The position numbers were made by a program, and so were the translations under genes. From a virus, in the IMG/VR virus record IMGVR_UViG_3300027848_000009, positions 91,888-155,887 of that record: 64,000 bases of DNA; one strand, written 5' to 3'. The notes under the pieces are model-generated. The model worked only from the letters and a program-made list of their open reading frames with translations. It made no database searches and was not told where the DNA came from. Below are positions 58,101-64,000 of the stretch, piece after piece (the stretch's first letter is position 1; each line of letters starts with the position of its first letter).

Positions 58101-58405
58101 CCGAAACAATCACGAACCCCGACGAGTACAACGGATGGGTCAATCGGGAGACGTGGGCGGCTGCGCTCCATCTCTCCAACGACGAGGGACTGTACCAGCA
58201 ATGCTTGGAGCTGGTCGCTGGCAAGCTGCGCTGGTCTGCCGGTGATGCCATCGAAGCGTTCGTGATGGAGCAGGTCGAGATGATCCTCTTCCCATACGAG
58301 CACGATGTGCCACCGACCGACCTGTGGCGCATGTTCATCTCAGATGTCGGCAGCATGTGGCGTGTCGATTGGCAAGCCGTAGCTGCCTCGTTCATGGAGG
58401 CGTGA
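58088..58405 (+). CDS. DUF7249-like protein
   Basis: 105 residues. NGWVNRETWAAALHLSNDEGLYQQCLELVAG is the signature of a family widespread in phages (NGW.NRETW.....SND). Ends with WRVDWQAVAASFMEA. Has the MTQDT variant of the shared leader. Function unknown. The next gene starts 2 bp downstream. Confidence 0.72.
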   Translation: MTQDTETITNPDEYNGWVNRETWAAALHLSNDEGLYQQCLELVAGKLRWSAGDAIEAFVMEQVEMILFPYEHDVPPTDLWRMFISDVGSMWRVDWQAVAASFMEA

Positions 58406-58407
58406 CA

Positions 58408-58743
58408 ATGGAAGCTGACTGGACTAGCGAACGAATCGCAACGACCCTCACAATGGCAGCCGATATACTCGATAGGGACGGGTGGCGACGAGGGAGCTTC
58501 AACACTCACCTTCGTGCGCCACACTGTCTCATCGGTGCGATCCGCACCACAAACGAGGATGAATGGGTGAGGAACTCGGCCATTGAAGCTATCCGAGCCG
58601 AACTCGGAAACAACACCGAACACACTGCCGAGCAGGCGTTGGTCCTGTGGAATGACAGCGCCAGTGACGGGTGCCGAGATGGTAGACATGCTAAGCAGGT
58701 ATTGCGTCGCACGGCGCGTAAACTGAACGCCGAAGCTGGCTGA
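58408..58743 (+). CDS. DUF6197-like protein
   Basis: 111 residues. TLTMAADILDRDGWRRGSFNTHLRAPHCLIGAIRTT followed by IRAELGNNTEHTAEQALVLWNDSAS matches the pattern I associate with DUF6197 (A...I...GW..G......G..C..GAI), common in actinobacteria and their phages. Function unknown. A strong terminator follows. Confidence 0.65.
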   Translation: MEADWTSERIATTLTMAADILDRDGWRRGSFNTHLRAPHCLIGAIRTTNEDEWVRNSAIEAIRAELGNNTEHTAEQALVLWNDSASDGCRDGRHAKQVLRRTARKLNAEAG

Positions 58744-58758
58744 CCGGGACTGACTACG

Positions 58759-58792
58759 GGGGCCGTCGGTTCCGCAACCGAACGGCCCCTTT
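58759..58792 (+). terminator. Rho-independent terminator
   Basis: GGGGCCGTCGGTT (58759-58771) and AACCGAACGGCCCC (58776-58789) form a 13-bp stem with one bulge and a 4-base loop, followed by TTTCCC. It overlaps the CCTTTCCnCCACCGT repeat. Confidence 0.8.
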
Positions 58793-58850
58793 CCCCCACC
58801 GTGTTCCTTTGCGTCTATTTCCTTCCCGCCTAGCCCCGCCGGACAGATTG

Positions 58851-59017
58851 CTGCAAGTTTTTTTGGGGGCTGGCGCCGCGGGTAGCCCTGTGGATAAGTC
58901 TAAAGTTGTCCACAGGTTGTGGATAACTATCTGTGGATAACTTTCCCGACAATTCTTTGCACGTAGGTTGTGATTGGCCCTAGTAACCGGCACACTGTAC
59001 CTATGACACAAGCAACC
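58851..59017 (+). promoter_or_regulatory. Module C: four DnaA boxes and start-associated element
   Basis: After GCAAGTTTTTTTGGGGGCTG there are four perfect boxes within 52 bp (58889-58897, 58906-58914, 58918-58926, 58932-58940; both TTGTCCACA and TTATCCACA forms, both orientations). Then TTTCCCGACAATTCTTTGCA, GGTTGTGATTG and CTAGTAACCGGCACACTGTA lead into the ATG at 59003. Confidence 0.78.
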
Positions 59018-59236
59018 ACCTACAACATTGCGGTCTGCACAGACTGCATTATGATGATCGCCAACGGCGAGGGGGGCAGCCATCTCGTTATGTCAATGAT
59101 GGCTGAGTGGCCCGACCACCTGCTCGGCTACGGCGGCGACCCTGACGATGAGGCCGATTTCTCTGGCACTCCCTGCGAGGGGTGCGGATCGCAACTGGGA
59201 GGGGCACGCCATGCGGCGCACGCTTTCGCACGGTGA
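59003..59236 (+). CDS. Small zinc-ribbon-like protein with MTQAT leader
   Basis: 77 residues. MTQATTYNIAVCTDCIMM and CEGCGSQLGG give two CxxC pairs. Gly/Asp-rich middle. The leader and first residues match 61188 (MTQATTYTATCVWC), suggesting gene duplication. Overlaps the next gene by 26 bp. Confidence 0.65.
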   Translation: MTQATTYNIAVCTDCIMMIANGEGGSHLVMSMMAEWPDHLLGYGGDPDDEADFSGTPCEGCGSQLGGARHAAHAFAR

Positions 59237-59435
59237 AGCTGTGACGGGCGGCGGCCTGTTCGTCGTGACCGGCACGATCACCGAGGTGAAGTCGGCGGCC
59301 GGGGCTCGCTTGGGGTTCGTGGTTGAACGACTGAACGGTGACTGGACTGTGATATCGCACGGCGCGTCTTGCGGGGGGACGTACACGACTCGTGATCGGG
59401 CTGTCGGTCAGCTTGCGACGTCTTGCGGTTATTGA
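59211..59435 (+). CDS. Small hypothetical protein
   Basis: 74 residues from the ATG at 59211, with GGGAGGGG upstream. Beta-rich (GLFVVTGTITEVKSAAGARLGFVVERLNGDWTVISHG). No family recognised. Confidence 0.55.
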   Translation: MRRTLSHGEAVTGGGLFVVTGTITEVKSAAGARLGFVVERLNGDWTVISHGASCGGTYTTRDRAVGQLATSCGY

Positions 59436-59517
59436 GGCGGGGGGCCTAGCCCCGGGGTGGGGGTGTTGGTTTGTGTTTGGTTTGGTTGTGTGTCGGGGCT
59501 GTCGTTGGGCTACGGCC

Positions 59518-59590
59518 TGTGGATAAGTATTCCGATATTTCTTTGCCATCAGGTTGTGATTGTGTCTAATAACGGGCACACTGTACTTAC
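59518..59590 (+). promoter_or_regulatory. Module D: one DnaA box and start-associated element
   Basis: TGTGGATAA at 59518-59526, then TATTCCGATATTTCTTTGCC, GGTTGTGATTG and CTAATAACGGGCACACTGTA. Here the element is followed by a 23-bp leader with CCAGGAG and an ATG at 59615, so start and element are separated. Confidence 0.72.
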
Positions 59591-59614
59591 AACTACCAAC
59601 CCAGGAGAAACCCA

Positions 59615-59809
59615 ATGAGCAATTTCGTTGTCGTCGCCCACCTACCGCTCGCCACGGCCGACACAGAGGCCAAGGACTTCCCTATCCTCCCCGCAGAGTG
59701 GTGCATCATGACGAGCAAGAAGTCCGCAGAGGCTAAGGCTCTCCGCTGGGCAACAGAGTATAGCCACGTAGCGGTCCACGAAATCGGTGAGCCGGTCGCT
59801 TTCGGATGA
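59615..59809 (+). CDS. Small hypothetical protein
   Basis: 64 residues with AGGAG upstream. Begins MSNFVVVAHLPLATADTEAKDFP and has SKKSAEAKALRWATEYSHVAVHE. No family recognised. Confidence 0.6.
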   Translation: MSNFVVVAHLPLATADTEAKDFPILPAEWCIMTSKKSAEAKALRWATEYSHVAVHEIGEPVAFG

Positions 59810-59871
59810 TCCTGAGAACGGCCGGGCACGCTCGCTCGGCCGTTCGATTGGACCATTGAAAGGAAACCAAC

Positions 59872-60093
59872 ATGGAAAAAATGATGACCAAGGCTCACTA
59901 CGAAGACATCGACATGGACGTGCCCGCCGACACACACTGTGTCTGGTATCACTCCGCCGGTTGTCTTCCAGACTCGGAGTACCCAGAGTTCTCCGGCGAC
60001 GAGGATGAATGCGAGGCGTGGATCCAAACGAACCACGACGATTACGACACTTCGGTGCTGTACGTTCTGTCCGTTTCTCCGGTAGATTACTGA
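59872..60093 (+). CDS. Small acidic hypothetical protein
   Basis: 73 residues, rich in Asp/Glu (SEYPEFSGDEDECEAWIQTNHDDYDTS), with three Cys, and preceded by GAAAGGA. No family recognised. Followed one bp later by the next start. Confidence 0.6.
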   Translation: MEKMMTKAHYEDIDMDVPADTHCVWYHSAGCLPDSEYPEFSGDEDECEAWIQTNHDDYDTSVLYVLSVSPVDY

Positions 60094-60094
60094 C

Positions 60095-60238
60095 ATGACG
60101 TCAGAACGTTGGACTCAGACCATTGAGGCGCACGGGACAGCCCCGCCGGGCCAGCAGGAGTTCTCAGGCGCACCCTGCCCAGACGGCGGTCTCGTGAGCC
60201 TTTACTGCGGAGGGTCGTATGGGAAGACTGTCTCGTGA
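60095..60238 (+). CDS. Very small hypothetical protein
   Basis: 47 residues beginning MTSERWTQTIEAHGTAPPGQ, Gly/Pro/Ser-rich with two Cys. Its stop overlaps the next GTG (GTGA). Confidence 0.45.
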   Translation: MTSERWTQTIEAHGTAPPGQQEFSGAPCPDGGLVSLYCGGSYGKTVS

Positions 60239-60432
60239 GTCTTTACTACTGCGAGTCGTGCGGACACACTATTCACAATACTAGAGCGGCGGGGACGGTG
60301 AGGCTGGCAGAGGTGTGGATCGCCGGGGCTGCCCTGACGTACTTTGCCATTGAGAACGAGAAGTACCGGTACCTCCACAAGACTTGTTATGAGATTGGGC
60401 GGCGTAAGGAGCATGAGGAGTCGCTTTTTTAG
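60235..60432 (+). CDS. Small zinc-finger-like protein
   Basis: 65 residues from a GTG overlapping the upstream stop. CESCGHTIHNT near the start, then a mid hydrophobic segment (VWIAGAALTYFAI) and YLHKTCYEIGRRKEHEE. The CxxC with a distal HKTC could bind zinc. No family recognised. Confidence 0.55.
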   Translation: MSLYYCESCGHTIHNTRAAGTVRLAEVWIAGAALTYFAIENEKYRYLHKTCYEIGRRKEHEESLF

Positions 60433-60446
60433 CCCCGCTGGTTGTC

Positions 60447-60474
60447 AACCGGTTGGCTGGCATTAGCCGGTTCC
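60447..60474 (+). terminator. Terminator-like hairpin
   Basis: AACC...GGCT (60447-60458) pairs with AGCCGGTT (60465-60472), with a four-base bulge, followed by CCTTTCC of the repeated motif. T-tract is weak. Confidence 0.5.
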
Positions 60475-60532
60475 TTTCCTCCACCGTGTTGGATTGCGTC
60501 TATTTCTTTTCTGTTAGCTGTGCTGGGCGGGT

Positions 60533-60692
60533 TTTTGCAAGTTTTGTGTCGGGGCTCCGCGCCGGGGTCGGGGGCCGTAGCCTGTGGATAAGTCAGAGTT
60601 GTCCACAGGTTTGTCCCCACCCTGTGGACAAGTATTCTGACAATTCTTTGCACGCAGGTTGTGATTGTGCCTAGTAACGGGCACACTGTACC
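60533..60692 (+). promoter_or_regulatory. Module E: three DnaA boxes and start-associated element
   Basis: GCAAGTTTTGTGTCGGGGCT, then perfect boxes at 60583-60591, 60599-60607 and 60623-60631 and a one-mismatch box at 60611-60619; then ATTCTGACAATTCTTTGCAC, GGTTGTGATTG and CTAGTAACGGGCACACTGTA. The gene start is about 27 bp further on. Confidence 0.78.
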
Positions 60693-60718
60693 CATACCCG
60701 CCAACAGAAAGAGGAATG

Positions 60719-60907
60719 ATGAAACTGTCACCTGACGGCGCAGGCTTCCTGCGTGGAAAGTGCGACGACTGCCGCTGCGTCCTGTCGATTTGGGCCCGCA
60801 GCGGACACGACATCGAGTGCCCCTGCGGCGCCCTGTACAATGGCTTCGGCCAACGTCTCGTGACCGCGTGGTCACGCTACGAGGAGGCGCTCGGTCTGGA
60901 CAACTGA
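60719..60907 (+). CDS. Small zinc-ribbon-like protein
   Basis: 62 residues from the second of two adjacent ATGs (60716, 60719; AGAGGA fits the second better). CDDCRCVLSIW and ECPCGALYNGFG give four ligands for a zinc ribbon. Common type in this cluster; function unknown. Sequence 60908-61081 after it shows no gene I can support. Confidence 0.62.
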   Translation: MKLSPDGAGFLRGKCDDCRCVLSIWARSGHDIECPCGALYNGFGQRLVTAWSRYEEALGLDN

Positions 60908-61045
60908 CGCACGGCGGAGTGGCCGCCCGGCGAGGGTGCGGCCCCTCTCCGGTGGCGCATGTGGGGCCCCGGGATTCGATGTCGAGTGCCGAGCGCGGCG
61001 CTGAGCCCCGCCGGGCGGCTAACGTTGGTTGGTGTTCTCCCCGTG

Positions 61046-61187
61046 CTGCAAGTTTTGTGTCGGGGCTGGCGACGGGGTGTCTGTGGATAAACCTGTGGAT
61101 AAGTCAGAGGTTATCCACAGGCAAATCTGTGGACAACTTTCCCGACAATTCGGAGGAAACGGCCCTAGTAACGGGCATACTGTACAC
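61046..61187 (+). promoter_or_regulatory. Module F: four DnaA boxes and shortened start-associated element
   Basis: GCAAGTTTTGTGTCGGGGCT, then perfect boxes at 61082-61090, 61094-61102, 61111-61119 and 61128-61136 in 55 bp. The GGTTGTGATTG part is missing: CCCGACAATTCGGAGGAAAC runs into CCTAGTAACGGGCATACTGT, and the ATG follows at 61188. Confidence 0.78.
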
Positions 61188-61382
61188 ATGACACAAGCAA
61201 CCACCTACACCGCCACCTGCGTATGGTGCGACACCCTGATCGAACAGCCCAACCGTGATATCGGTTTGATGTACTGGGCGCACCCTGATCTGTATGACGT
61301 GGACTGTGACGGCACCATGTGCCCTGAAGACGAAGACCACCCTGACTACGAGGATCACGTAGCAGAACCGGACCTGCAATGA
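61188..61382 (+). CDS. Small zinc-finger-like acidic protein with MTQAT leader
   Basis: 64 residues. MTQATTYTATCVWCDTL and VDCDGTMCPEDEDH give CxxC plus two further Cys. Closely similar start to 59003. Coupled to the next gene by ATGA. Confidence 0.62.
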   Translation: MTQATTYTATCVWCDTLIEQPNRDIGLMYWAHPDLYDVDCDGTMCPEDEDHPDYEDHVAEPDLQ

Positions 61383-61675
61383 GCGGCCCGCACGGCGACG
61401 ACGGCAGCCGCGAGCAGCACCTGCACGACCTAGCAGCGGCCCACATGGAGCATGAGGCTCCAGAGTTCGCGACCGCCAACGGCGACTACACGCTGGACAT
61501 CCCGCCGATCGTAGGAACCGTGCCAGCCCATCCGGCGAGCTGCGAGTGCAGCCCGTGCGCCGACCGTGCCGACTGGAAGCGTAAAGAAAATGCGGGGCCC
61601 GTCCGCGACTACGGTTCGGTTGCCGACTGGCAGCGAGAGACAGCCCGCGACGACATCGCAAACGGGTTCGGCTGA
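61379..61675 (+). CDS. Hypothetical protein with His/Cys pairs
   Basis: 98 residues, with REQHLHDLAAAHMEHE and CECSPCADRADWKRKE. Helical ends. Its TGA overlaps the next ATG. No family recognised. Confidence 0.6.
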   Translation: MSGPHGDDGSREQHLHDLAAAHMEHEAPEFATANGDYTLDIPPIVGTVPAHPASCECSPCADRADWKRKENAGPVRDYGSVADWQRETARDDIANGFG

Positions 61676-61824
61676 TGAACGATGCGACCGATGATCTGGA
61701 CATGCAGATCACGCAAGAAAAGCGTGCCGTCTTCGAGACGTTCAAGCTCGCGCAAGCACGAGTGGCACGTTGGGAGCCTGCGCCATGCCCACCCCGCCCT
61801 TACGCACGGAGAAGAGTCCTATGA
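61675..61824 (+). CDS. Very small hypothetical protein
   Basis: 49 residues beginning MNDATDDLDMQITQEKRAVF, with an amphipathic helix and an Arg/Pro-rich end. Supported by the TGATG coupling only. Confidence 0.45.
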   Translation: MNDATDDLDMQITQEKRAVFETFKLAQARVARWEPAPCPPRPYARRRVL

Positions 61825-61966
61825 TCGGTCGAACCCAACGAACATCAAGTTAACTTGACGCTGAAGACCGTGCGCGTCTTTAGCCCCGCATTTATAAGTT
61901 GTTTCGCCGCACACCGGGCACGGCCCCAGCATTGCTGTAAACTGTTAGTAACGGCAAGGAGCAGAG

Positions 61967-62110
61967 ATGGCCAAGCTAAACACGTTTACGGGACTCAGCG
62001 CCACGTTCGACAAACCGGCAATCAAACGCAAGGGTGTCCACTCGAAACGAGGGAAATCCAAGTCTCCCTCGTCGAAGAACTACAAGAAGGCGTACCGTGG
62101 CCAAGGGTGA
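61967..62110 (+). CDS. Small basic conserved phage protein
   Basis: 47 residues beginning MAKLNTFTGLSATFDKPAIK, with KRKGVHSKRG and ending SKNYKKAYRGQG. The KGVH.K...SKNYKK.YRGQG pattern is one I recall from small basic proteins of many actinophages. Could bind nucleic acid. AAGGAGCAG lies upstream. Confidence 0.65.
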   Translation: MAKLNTFTGLSATFDKPAIKRKGVHSKRGKSKSPSSKNYKKAYRGQG

Positions 62111-62231
62111 AGCTGAGAGCATCTCTGAGGACACCCCTCCAGCCCCGCCTGCCGGCATCAAGCAGCCTGTGCCGGTGTTTGTCAACCGGGATCTGGGTCA
62201 TCGCCCAAGATGTGCTGGTTGCCGCAACTGA
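62097..62231 (+). CDS. Possible small protein, Pro-rich with CxxC end
   Basis: 44 residues from a GTG that overlaps the previous gene by 14 bp (AAGAAGG upstream). Ends RPRCAGCRN. Coding potential is uncertain. Confidence 0.35.
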   Translation: MAKGEAESISEDTPPAPPAGIKQPVPVFVNRDLGHRPRCAGCRN

Positions 62232-62240
62232 ATGGCAGCC

Positions 62241-62312
62241 TGTGGACAACTTTCTTCACAATTATTTGCCCCGAAGGTTGTGATTGACCGTAGCAACCGG
62301 CAGACTGTACTC
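62241..62312 (+). promoter_or_regulatory. Module G: one DnaA box and start-associated element
   Basis: TGTGGACAA at 62241-62249, then CTTTCTTCACAATTATTTGCC, GGTTGTGATTG and CGTAGCAACCGGCAGACTGTA, running into the ATG at 62313 (MAQAT leader). Confidence 0.75.
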
Positions 62313-62498
62313 ATGGCACAAGCAACCGACAACGAGCTTCGCCCGCATGAATGCGACGACAACTATGACCTTTACGAGTGGGGGCACATTGACTTCCCTA
62401 ACGAGTACGTCAAAGCACCGTGCGGCATGACGATCCACGTTGATGATGCTGCTACCCACAACGGCGCTGAGCCGTGCGGCTACAACCGGTGGGTATGA
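62313..62498 (+). CDS. Small hypothetical protein with MAQAT leader
   Basis: 61 residues. MAQATDNELRPHECDD and APCGMTIHVDDAATHNGAEPCGYNRW give several Cys/His that could form a small metal site. Stop overlaps next ATG. Confidence 0.6.
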   Translation: MAQATDNELRPHECDDNYDLYEWGHIDFPNEYVKAPCGMTIHVDDAATHNGAEPCGYNRWV

Positions 62499-62689
62499 TG
62501 AGGGCTGATCGCATCCCAATGAAGTCCGGTGACGAAGTGGACGAGTTCCGCAAACTGCCGTGGTGGTTCATCACCAGCGGGCACAGCCGGGACTCGCAGC
62601 ACCGCAAGGCCCGCAAGGCAACGAAAACTGCACACAATCAGCGGGCACGCCGACTGGCGAAGCTCACGAACCGAAAGGACACACGATGA
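62495..62689 (+). CDS. Small basic hypothetical protein
   Basis: 64 residues starting with two Met. Helical, and basic in the second half (HRKARKATKTAHNQRARRLAKLTNRKD). Might bind nucleic acid. Coupled on both sides (ATGA). Confidence 0.55.
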   Translation: MMRADRIPMKSGDEVDEFRKLPWWFITSGHSRDSQHRKARKATKTAHNQRARRLAKLTNRKDTR

Positions 62690-63000
62690 CCACGACCACA
62701 CTCCGCAAGTGTTTCACCGGAAGCCCCGACTTGAAAGGTGACTGGATCGTCTCCATCTCTGACCACTCGGAATGGGGCGAATACAACATGGACGACTGGA
62801 CAGATATGGGACTCCTCCCATATTTCGGGCCGATCAGCAAATGTCCCGACATCCTCCTCGACCACGAATACAGCACAGGCTTCGGGTCGCCAGCACGTCC
62901 CTGCTACGCGGTCTGGACGACCAACTATGTCATCTCCTGCACCGAATACGACGGGTCCACCTCGTCCCACTGGGTGTCCCGCAATCCGCCGCATAGCTAA
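62686..63000 (+). CDS. Hypothetical protein
   Basis: 104 residues with SDHSEWGEYNMDDWTDMGLLPYFGP and CYAVWTTNYVISCTEYDG. Trp-rich beta-type sequence. Last plus-strand gene of the cluster, with the final repeat region after it. No family recognised. Confidence 0.6.
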   Translation: MTTTTLRKCFTGSPDLKGDWIVSISDHSEWGEYNMDDWTDMGLLPYFGPISKCPDILLDHEYSTGFGSPARPCYAVWTTNYVISCTEYDGSTSSHWVSRNPPHS

Positions 63001-63073
63001 CATCGGCTGGTCCCTTTCCGCCACCGTAATACCTTTCGTCTATTTCTTTTCTTTTAGACCTACTAAACAGGTT

Positions 63074-63170
63074 TTTGCAAGTTTTTTTCGGGGCTCTGTT
63101 TCAAAAAGTTATCCACAGGTTGTGGATAAAGTCAGAGTTATCCACAGGGTTGGGGATAACTTTCCTCATA
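63074..63170 (+). promoter_or_regulatory. Module H: three DnaA boxes, no start-associated element
   Basis: GCAAGTTTTTTTCGGGGCT, then perfect boxes at 63109-63117, 63121-63129 and 63138-63146 and a one-mismatch box at 63151-63159, then TTTCCTCATAATTATTTTCC and GGTTG. The motif then breaks off into minus-strand genes. It is at the convergence of the two gene sets. Confidence 0.75.
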
Positions 63171-63180
63171 ATTATTTTCC

Positions 63181-63288
63181 TCAGAGGTTGCCTTCCCCGA
63201 CTGTTTGGCGGGCGACGGATAGCGGGGCTTCGATCCGGTCGGCTAGTGCGAACCGCTGTGAGTGCGTCATGTCTGTTGGGTCGCTCAT
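63181..63288 (-). CDS. Very small hypothetical protein
   Basis: 35 residues (MSDPTDMTHSQRFALADRIE ...), coupled to the upstream zinc-ribbon gene by an overlapping ATGA. Amphipathic helix. No family recognised. Confidence 0.45.
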   Translation of the reverse strand: MSDPTDMTHSQRFALADRIEAPLSVARQTVGEGNL

Positions 63289-63452
63289 GCTGCAACCTTT
63301 CGGCGGTAGGTGCTGAGGTAGCAGGTGCGCGAGCACGACCGCTGCGTGTTCGCTTCGCTCTTGACGGTGAACAGCTCGCCGCAGTGGCAGCGCCGCTCGA
63401 TCATCCGTTGGTGGCGTGCTCGCGCGCCGCAGGTGTAACAGTCGTCGTTCAT
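63285..63452 (-). CDS. Small zinc-ribbon protein
   Basis: 55 residues: CYTCGARARH, CHCGELF and SCSRTC give four to six cysteines in a zinc-ribbon arrangement with a basic linker. Coupled to both neighbours by ATGA overlaps. Confidence 0.6.
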   Translation of the reverse strand: MNDDCYTCGARARHQRMIERRCHCGELFTVKSEANTQRSCSRTCYLSTYRRKVAA

Positions 63453-63949
63453 GCGAGCATCGATTCGAGTGCTTTGAGCGTGACGGCTTCGTCTACTGCG
63501 GGGGCGACATGGTTGGTGAGCTGCTCGAACATGTCGATGGCCCGTTGCGCCAGGTTGAGTCGTTGGTCTGGTGTGCTGGCGTTGGAGGCGTAGTTGGCGG
63601 CGTGGGCGGCGGCGTAGGTTGGATTATCAGCCCATGCCTCAGCAGCCAAGATCGCTGCATCAACCATCAGGTCAGCGTTTAAATGCTGCACCTGCCGCGC
63701 TTGGTCGGCAGCAATCTTCACCCAAATCACCCGACGCTCAAGATCGGTAAGGTCAAGTTTCCCGGTACCGACAGTGCGATGACCTAGAGCCAAGACAATC
63801 AGCGAGCAGGGAGCACACAACAGATCGTCGTCACGATGGTTGCAAATTGTGTCGTTGACACGTTGCACAATGCGGGTCAGCAGCGGATCAGAGCAGTCAG
63901 GGAAGTCGGTGATCTTCGTGTCACCGTTTTCCCAGCTGATTACGTTCAT
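63449..63949 (-). CDS. Hypothetical protein
   Basis: 166 residues. N-terminal part with TICNHRDDDLLCAPCSLIVLALGHR (Cys/His cluster, possible zinc site), then a long Ala-rich helical half (MVDAAILAAEAWADNPTYAAAHAANYASNAS). No family recognised. Coupled on both sides. Confidence 0.6.
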   Translation of the reverse strand: MNVISWENGDTKITDFPDCSDPLLTRIVQRVNDTICNHRDDDLLCAPCSLIVLALGHRTVGTGKLDLTDLERRVIWVKIAADQARQVQHLNADLMVDAAILAAEAWADNPTYAAAHAANYASNASTPDQRLNLAQRAIDMFEQLTNHVAPAVDEAVTLKALESMLA

Positions 63950-63999
63950 CGCGCATCCTTTGCCGCTACCGGATTCGTGAGATCCGACAGCGAGGCGGA
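63946..63999 (-). CDS. C-terminal end of an unrecognised gene (5' end outside window)
   Basis: The minus strand is open from the window edge to a TGA at 63946-63948 that overlaps the next ATG (ATGA). The 17 visible residues end SDLTNPVAAKDAR. Included because of the coupling pattern. Confidence 0.45.
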   Translation of the reverse strand, partial: SASLSDLTNPVAAKDAR

Positions 64000-64000
64000 G

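Overview
The window looks like part of the genome of a contractile-tailed (myovirus-type) bacteriophage of an actinobacterium, probably an aquatic one. The contractile tail is shown by a sheath, tube, tape measure, gp25-like wedge, baseplate-J and hub/spike series. The actinobacterial host is inferred from a WhiB-family protein with four cysteines, a proteasome-like Ntn hydrolase, many perfect actinobacterial-type DnaA boxes, and a Sec-secreted protein with a long Thr/Pro (TTTTLPP) linker. No integrase, capsid or terminase gene is recognisable, so the head genes probably lie outside the window. I saw no tRNA, rRNA or CRISPR array.

Layout. 0-21 kb (+): tail morphogenesis in the usual order, from sheath, tube, frameshifted assembly chaperone and tape measure (with a C-terminal M15-type peptidase motif) through hub, spike, wedges and a 1095-residue tail protein to a holin-like protein and two large fibres. 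It ends in a protein with 17 tandem FPPX units. 21.4-36.7 kb: an accessory island with six intact prolyl-hydroxylase-like 2OG-Fe(II) oxygenases, a TauD-like oxygenase, an oxygenase-like pseudoenzyme, a flavin-dependent tryptophan-halogenase homologue, two methyltransferase-like paralogues, two DUF6065-like proteins, a glutathione-peroxidase-like protein and a Rossmann protein. A minus-strand operon of seven genes sits in its middle. 36.8-43.2 kb: further tail proteins (a Gly-X-Y, NPG-rich and His-rich fibre), a secreted mucin-like protein, and an M15 endolysin followed by two small membrane proteins.

43.4-55 kb: regulation and replication genes on both strands. These include winged-helix proteins, a metallophosphoesterase, the Ntn hydrolase, WhiB, ribbon-helix-helix and replication-like proteins, and a MoxR AAA ATPase next to a metallopeptidase/VWA protein. 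55.2-63.0 kb (+): many small, mostly Cys/His-rich genes, separated by a repeated intergenic module of DnaA-box clusters and a conserved start-proximal element. 63.2-64 kb: a minus-strand operon running off the window.

The main hypothesis is that the 21-37 kb island is a virion-protein modification system. Proline-rich and collagen-like repeats in the adjacent fibre genes would be natural substrates for the hydroxylases. This is inference from gene content and neighbourhood. The second notable structure is the dispersed DnaA-box module at the right end, which could be an origin, a DnaA sink or a set of DnaA-controlled promoters.
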